A program made the position numbers and the translations under genes. A stretch of DNA of 28,469 nucleotides from an uncultured Bacteroidales bacterium (GTDB lineage Bacteria; Bacteroidota; Bacteroidia; Bacteroidales; WCHB1-69): assembly GCA_937949745.1 (NCBI GenBank), contig CALECM010000066.1:1-28469 (forward strand), read 5' to 3'. Shown here piece after piece: positions 26,801-28,469 of this stretch. Numbering within the stretch: the stretch's first letter is position 1; the number at the start of each line of letters is the position of its first letter. The notes below the pieces were generated by a model. It ran no database searches, was not told the DNA's origin, and saw only the letters and a program-made list of their open reading frames with translations.

Positions 26801-28469
26801 GTTATGGATAACCGGTAAATTCCGGCACCAAGGTTCGCGTTATTGACAACTTCGAGATAGAATGAAGTAGCTCCTGCAATCGGACTGTTATTTTTGTACC
26901 ATTGATAAGCCGGGGCATCATAATCATCTTTATTACTTACCCTGAAGAATACGGATCCTTCCGGTAAACATAAATCATATTGATCGCCATTAGCCAACGG
27001 AGTAACCACGATAACCGGTTCAGGTACGTATTCAGGACAATCACTGTCTCTTACATTCACTTCCTGAGACCATACGGCGCAACTGTTTCCGTCTACGATC
27101 AACAAGCGGTAATCTCCTATTTCTGCAGCATCGTACCTTACTTTGTTAATACCGGATGATACGATGTCGGTTCCTTTAAACCAATAATACATAGCACCGG
27201 TATAATCATTCCCATTCAATACGGTCATTTCAATAGGATCATTATTCCTCATGATAGCATCTTCCGGGAAGACTTCCAGGTCGATTTCCGCAATTACGGC
27301 ATTGTTCTTCGTAATTTCGATAGGATCACATACCACGCCGCAACCGTCAGAAGTAATAATCTGCAAGTAATAGGTTCCTTCTTCTTCTGCGGAATACATA
27401 ATCTTATTGGCATTTCTTATGGCTACGCCATCTTTATACCATTGATAAGTAGCATTAAGATAAGAAGAAGCATTTCTTAATCTCATCACAACTGTTCCGA
27501 ACTCACCACAAATTTCCTGACTGGCAGGATAAATATCCATCTGAGGAGTAGCGATAGTTCCTGTTCCCTGTTGAACATTTATATTTTCAGAGCTGGAAGT
27601 ACAATTTCCGTCTTCTACTACCACAAAATATTCTCCATTAACCCGGGTGATATAATAAGAAGTAGTGACACCTAATGCAACTCCGTCTTTAAACCAGCTG
27701 AAAGTAGGATTGGTATAAGCATTTAAATTAGTAACAGACATATATACATTACCTCCGATACAATATTGCGCATTATCGGGATGAATATCCAGAACCGGTT
27801 TGGCTATGGAGCCCGCATTACCCGGTTTGGTTACCTGCCTTGCATCAGATACGGCTGTACAAGTTCCTGATTGAACCAGGATATAATAAGAACCGGCTTC
27901 GGTAGCACGCCAGATCACACTGTTGGAGTTGGCCTGTTCGATTCCGTCTTTAAACCATTTGTAGGTCGCGTTTGCATAAGTAGTGGTTAGGCGTAAGATA
28001 ACTTCGCCGCCTTCTTCACAGATCTCATAACTGTTGTTCAAAGAACTGATCTCCGGTTTGGTTATTGTACCTGAACCCTGGCTTACGTTCACCACATCGG
28101 AGCCTGAAACACAGGTTCCTTCTTTTACCACAACGAAATAAGCACCATCAGTGGTAGCGATATGGTAAGAAGTAGTTACATTTAATTCAACGTTATCCTT
28201 GAACCAGCTGTAAGTCGGATTGGTATAAGCTGTCGTATTGGTAATGCTTAAATAAACAGCGCCGCCGGCACAATATTTTCCGTCGTTTGGTTCGGATGCG
28301 ATGATCGGTTTGGTAATGCTTCCGGCGTTGCCCGGTTTGGTTACCTGTTTCGCATCGGATACGGCCGTACAGGTTCCTTCCTGTACCAAAATATAATAAG
28401 AACCGGCTTCGGTGGCACGCCAGATCACACTGTTGGAGTTGGCCTGTTCGATTCCGTCTTTAAACCATT
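14812..28469 (-). CDS. Giant multi-Ig-repeat surface protein with T9SS type A sorting domain, 5' end missing
   Basis: The frame is open from the stop at 14812 to the window edge, more than 4,540 codons; the signal peptide and true start lie outside. About 48 Ig-like repeats of 80-90 residues fill it (to about 16,093). Each has: KP-I---P; an ICG---G-V-L-L-N strand pair; Y-NPTYQWYK with the core Trp; an ATEAG-Y-VQV strand; and a C-A-S ending. Two non-repeat beta domains follow (about 15,530-16,090), then two divergent WY domains (about 15,070-15,530). Last is a C-terminal T9SS type A sorting domain (about 14,815-15,060: VYPNP, LYDITGR, HKIIVK). The protein is therefore exported across the outer membrane by the type IX system and probably held on the surface or released. 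It resembles giant adhesins or filaments by architecture; its ligand is not deducible. No catalytic domain is visible. Confidence 0.93.
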   Translation of the reverse strand, partial: WFKDGIEQANSNSVIWRATEAGSYYILVQEGTCTAVSDAKQVTKPGNAGSITKPIIASEPNDGKYCAGGAVYLSITNTTAYTNPTYSWFKDNVELNVTTSYHIATTDGAYFVVVKEGTCVSGSDVVNVSQGSGTITKPEISSLNNSYEICEEGGEVILRLTTTYANATYKWFKDGIEQANSNSVIWRATEAGSYYILVQSGTCTAVSDARQVTKPGNAGSIAKPVLDIHPDNAQYCIGGNVYMSVTNLNAYTNPTFSWFKDGVALGVTTSYYITRVNGEYFVVVEDGNCTSSSENINVQQGTGTIATPQMDIYPASQEICGEFGTVVMRLRNASSYLNATYQWYKDGVAIRNANKIMYSAEEEGTYYLQIITSDGCGVVCDPIEITKNNAVIAEIDLEVFPEDAIMRNNDPIEMTVLNGNDYTGAMYYWFKGTDIVSSGINKVRYDAAEIGDYRLLIVDGNSCAVWSQEVNVRDSDCPEYVPEPVIVVTPLANGDQYDLCLPEGSVFFRVSNKDDYDAPAYQWYKNNSPIAGATSFYLEVVNNANLGAGIYRLSITDKGCIVYSRSYNVVNSTGTMPVKPLISAHPTGAVICGNDGAVILRLTNPEEFTGATYQWYKDNEPIAGAGSIIYEATAPGQYRLFVGEGNCSAISGQISVVPGTGNIEKPRLNKNPNQDEICNNGSIRLEVANASSYGNVTYYWYKNTEIVQDGPSPYYFATTAGTYFVQVVDGNTCSAVSEKETLRMSGSTITAPVITTYPSTNMICGEDGVVVLRLTTTYPAGATYQWYRNNMPVAGATSVTYSATEAGDYHLEVISQSCGASSTPVTIQKQNGSSISLPLVTLDPEEMIENDPVALTFANINAYTQPLYHWFTNEKTTLLQSNVLTYEATVTGTYYLLVEDNGCARWSNDIDVREASCVLAKPELNVIPAQNRICGTNGSALIQVSNRNVYANPTYQWYRNNVAIGGNTPTIEVTQDGTYHVKVSDADCYNYSLTETIVRVSSEIAKPFVERIPNGDICGSEGSVILSFINVQEYTSPRYQWYKDNYAITNATELIYVVTEPGKYRVVVEDNGCMAMSAEEDVRRVSGHITQPEISRSPDSYDICINGSIRLDVSNKSDYASNAVYVWYKGDRQVQRSSLTSGFVATEAGQYMVQVIENSCAAVSETTTLNSGGGYINTPVIATYPADPANGNKIVCGENGVVVLRLSNTYAPGTTYQWYKDGIAIAQATGIIYSATETGSYYVEVKNFECAAVSDPVSVVKSSSSFIPKPDLSIDPEDGRIVEGLSAVLQLENPNVYPGRYCYWFKGDLNRFESTASVIRQGANELSYTTDEIGDYRLLIVDGTCASWSDLKQVTIDGMCHIADPVVTAVYDITNVCGANGSVLLQVSNRDQYITPAYQWYKDNSPIGGQTRSTLELSAQDDGLYQVAITDGCRKVSNPAIPITTNNNATIKPLVARTPVNGNLCGASGSVILTFTNVQEFQGANYQWFKDNYEIPNANGRIYEVTQPGRYRVVVRDGNCLAMSVEENVISQSGAIRKPLVSKTPDRNTICTNGSIRLSVTNTNEYPSSAGYVWYKDDLRVGDGTDFVATEQGTYFVQVIDGTCSATSRREVLTPSGTTIVVPDVVSYPESINKTICGDYGVVVFRLNNAIQYTGASFQWYRNDEPMANENDIVLSVSEAGTYYLQIISGDCGVISTPITVIKNPGSGSIADPNISMFPTDGEIPSGGSVTLSFNNSAAYSSGVKYYWFRGTSEIVAENTLTYAATQTGRYRLLVVDHDCARWSSRELDVTTGCDAEKPILTVVPSGSSVVCTPNGAILLQVSNRQVYLNPSYEWYDGNTIIPGQTGAALEVTAAGNYRVRVSEAGCKNYSDVQSIGTSNVPGLERPLVSRIPSGGICGNDGSVILRFTNAADFTGATYQWYKDNFAIPNATEEIYEVTQAGKYRIVVIDGGCMVMSAEEDIRTNTSYSIDKPLVSKSPDKTEICVNGSIRLTVTNTSSYDQATYIWYRGSEEVQRSAVPSYVATAGGRYFVQVIDGNTCSATSERIPLTMGSSSISTPEITVYPESNDVCANNGVAVIRLTNSASYTGAAYQWYKNGMPISGETGTVLSVTQAGDYYIEVATIDCYAVSRTVTIRRNSSCTIDPPRIAATPSDAMIVGGNPVLLTLQNPGSYTSPQYYWFKDGETVVQQGTDFTYSATVPGFYKLLVVETGKAAWSNEIEVKESVCPTATPLLSVEPQSLDICGVNGSVYMSLLNISDFTSGARFEWRRNNVVIANSNFPYYNATEAGLYELRVYDRVNSESCLGVSQSYQVTKTPASFIEPLDIRMTPSSGILCNDGSVILYVYNRGAYEDATYRWYKNGLLIQGATGNTYEVKYENQAETRATYTAQVIEGGCGAVSVDELIVNKSNNTAIKPIVAASGTKVCGEHGSVLLMFSNESDFGSGTKFYQWFYNNELIAGATSPTYEAELGGDYRLQVVAGSCGAFSDVVSLIGSGDEIPKPKVETSPVNGLICGTQGSVMLYLTNVDEYNNPTYQWYKNNMPIQGATGSSYEAFERASYRIQVSENECSALSVPRAVNTSATEIEKPLVEVRPDAAEICGENGVITLRLTNPEVYQNGIYIWYRNDIMIPDANTAIYHATEAGAYRIQVVDDRCAAFSRTIDLRKNNSYIAKPELALTPANGYLCGEGSVVTLSVNNASQYNNATYVWYNANGIVQEGTSSIFETSAEGDYYVQVIDGTCSSLSITKEVRITTGNFNRPEIASTSGGYNVCGANGVVIMQLTNAGDYTQPVYQWYRNDIAITGAVTEIYQATEAGSYTLRVTDGDCSAYSLSRSVTKDNSSITKPVIARNPDTEYICGEYGSILLSVANSSSYRNATYIWFKGTTIVQNSAVPTYEAETEGTYYVQVSESGCSSVSETVQLRTSSAVFAKPVIASSSGEYVICGDDGVVTLRLTNPGDYTNPSYQWYKNGIAITGATDIIYHATSEGEYKIQVLDGLCGGFSVGKNVTKENTYIEKPRLSLSPASGIITDGESVTITVTNHSVYTNPSYIWYMGTQIVEQNGTSTYQANVAGTYYVEVVDGNCSSISDPEELRRSGLATPQVSSQPASNTICGVNGVVVLRLENADVYYNPIFQWYRNDVVIPGATAIVYHATQAGNYRIQVETPFDEIYSEQIVITQNGGDIDRPELISIPESALLCGDGGNVEFQVSNASDYTNPTYIWYHGTDVVQNGPLSTYLASTTGVYYVQVVESGCSSVSTSVNVRNSGNNIARARISAIPQSNNICGNNGVVILRLDNEDDYANASYQWYRNDVAIAGANTVLYQATTAGSYSIRVEDGDCLTYSSSINVTKDNGFIERPTLDLSPATGIISEGGSVLLTVNNHSVYTNPTYIWYRGTEILQNNPSFTYNATVAGVYYVQVVEGGCSAVSEPEVLRQSGVVVPTPLITSLPESNTICGNNGVVILRVTNPGDYQNPEFQWLKDGIRIPGATTTVYHAREEGNYQVQVIDVGGAANSRTINIRKDADSYIPQPLLAKNPVSGYLCGDFGSVFLSVTNKAEFNNATYVWYHGNEIVQNGPRSTFEAHATGEYYVQVIEGDCSSVSTSEFVRPSSTTINEPYIIATPDSRNICGENGVVVLRMTNAEDYPNATYQWYRYNEPVQGETSTMLVTTIAGEYRIHVMQDHCAAFSLPINVTKDNSFIAKPILAKTPDSGYICGENGSVLIYVTNTDQYSNPTYIWYTGTQIIQRGYVPSIEVISEEDYYVQVIDGGCSSLSDPERAIPSASFIAEPNVVSIPDNNVICGNNGVVLLKLTNEDEYVNAVYQWFKDSIAIPGANSIIYHATEAGEYRLIVVDEVCAAFSVNITVRKENGNIARPQVVKAPESGNICGANGSVMLSVSNHQQYVNPVYHWYRGTQLVQEELFPTYEALVAGEYYVQVVDEGCASVSARTTVRSSSSQINEVVVSATPSSQNICGNNGVVILTVENEASYSNPTYQWYRNNVLVPNANDEIYHATTAGEYRVQVIEEPCAAVSAPLTITRDNSFIPKPFVNTSSENNVICAPGSHVTLTVTNNQDYTNAQYIWYNNSEVVQRGTDHNYDATVAGTYYVQVVEGGCSSVSLVEVITVNTDPMPTANISGDITILQGSSADITIDLTGTAPWLVEFTNGVSVTVYNTPYVFTIYPMSDTTITLSRVTDAVGCPNKVEGSVTIRVYEKPTLIIDEIHKVCITDAQIYIDYERVVDLPLNYTLRFSPEAIAVGFQNRVTPLLLPDNEITVRMPANVIQGDYDVDLTISYGAYTITYPIVIRVVPTLAIAQQPVSSDALCTDFDLNLSVDAVGEDLTYQWYFNGNPIPGARASTYTATFAPDMAGSYHVIVNSFCGGPLSSQIVSIQEKNLQISMKWDDVIFVKNTNERYRSYQWYLNGEPIRTDGTNQYYHNPRGLNGEYTVRAYYENGSYDESCPVSVSSGRNMRVMVYPNPVEANQQISVLIETGYDEAVDAKIELYDITGRILLNTVTRQTITELPVRVAPGTYVVRITTHDAQVFVHKIIVK
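14815..15060 (-). other. T9SS type A C-terminal sorting domain (within giant protein)
   Basis: The last ~80 residues show the sequence order of the por-secretion tail: VMVYPNPVEANQQ, then an amphipathic strand, KIELYDITGRILL, a PGTYVVRI strand, and a basic end HKIIVK at the stop. This domain directs a periplasmic protein to the type IX translocon and is normally cut off by the sortase-like PorU. None of the T9SS machinery is in the window. Confidence 0.93.
16093..20715 (-). repeat. Zone of nine 2-domain (~513 bp) Ig units
   Basis: Two domain types alternate. Type A has GS-L-SV-N-Y-NATYIWY-GT--VQ-G, then GTYYVQV and GCSSVS. Type B has ICG-NGVV-LRLTN, YQWYRND-AI-GA, then YHATEAG-YRIQV and CAAFS. 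The conserved ACCA of the WY codons in type A repeats every 510-519 bases: it ends at 16740, 17256, 17772, 18291, 18804, 19314, 19827 and 20343. The regular spacing and alternating similarity show growth by duplication of domain pairs. Confidence 0.9.
21235..27802 (-). repeat. Zone of five 5-domain (~1.3 kb) Ig super-units
   Basis: Five distinguishable domain types recur in the same order five times. They are (i) ICxNGSIRL-V; (ii) CG-xGVVV-RL; (iii) a type with no first Cys and an AxWSN-type ending; (iv) CG-NGS-L-QVSNR; (v) CG--GSVIL-F with MAMSAEED-like endings. The Ser codon of the last motif falls at 22597, 23896, 25237 and 26515, giving spacings of 1299, 1341 and 1278. The unit is 426-447 residues, with all indels in multiples of three. 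Confidence 0.88.
27881..28469 (-). repeat. Near-identical 510-bp duplication at right edge
   Basis: Bases 27881-27959 match 28391-28469 with one mismatch, an offset of 510 (170 residues, one domain pair). The second copy runs off the window, so more copies may lie beyond. This is the most recent duplication visible in the gene. Confidence 0.92.

Noticed and set aside
28426..28428. ATG at 28428 as the start of the giant gene
   Set aside because: It falls in the middle of an Ig domain and the frame stays open to the window edge. The matching downstream copy has Val at that position, so it is an internal Met.

Overview
The window reads as Bacteroidota, most likely Bacteroidales. The evidence is: TAnnTTTG-type -7 boxes in front of several genes; AT-rich leaders with little or no Shine-Dalgarno sequence; a C-terminal type IX secretion (T9SS) sorting domain; and an OmpA/carboxypeptidase-regulatory fusion typical of the phylum. 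The species cannot be fixed from sequence alone; a gut Bacteroidales lineage with a T9SS is plausible.

Left part (1-7.6 kb, + strand): the 3' end of mltG (lytic transglycosylase); a 1.45 kb non-coding stretch built of palindrome-bearing repeat modules, including a duplicated, decayed copy of the mltG 3' end; a tight corA / retropepsin-like protease / ruvC operon; prfA (release factor 1); trxA (thioredoxin); and a POT-family peptide transporter closed by a strong terminator.

Middle (7.7-12.9 kb): dnaG (primase) and an S41 C-terminal processing peptidase lie on the - strand and overlap by one base. A tRNA-Cys(GCA) with its own promoter and terminator follows on the + strand, then a lone FkbM-type methyltransferase. 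A strong bidirectional terminator separates this from the right part.

Right part (12.98 kb to the window edge, - strand): two genes read leftwards. The first is a giant secreted protein of more than 4,500 residues whose 5' end lies outside the window. It has about 48 Ig-like repeats in view, then divergent domains and a T9SS type A sorting domain. The second is an OmpA-family outer-membrane protein 98 bp downstream. The repeats are arranged hierarchically: 2-domain units near the right edge, then five copies of a 5-domain (about 1.3 kb) unit, then nine 2-domain (about 513 bp) units. Cysteines shift position in a regular way within these units. The giant protein and its OmpA partner are the most noteworthy content: they look like a cell-surface filament or adhesin exported by the T9SS, with an outer-membrane, peptidoglycan-binding companion. 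Its ligand and function cannot be read from the sequence.
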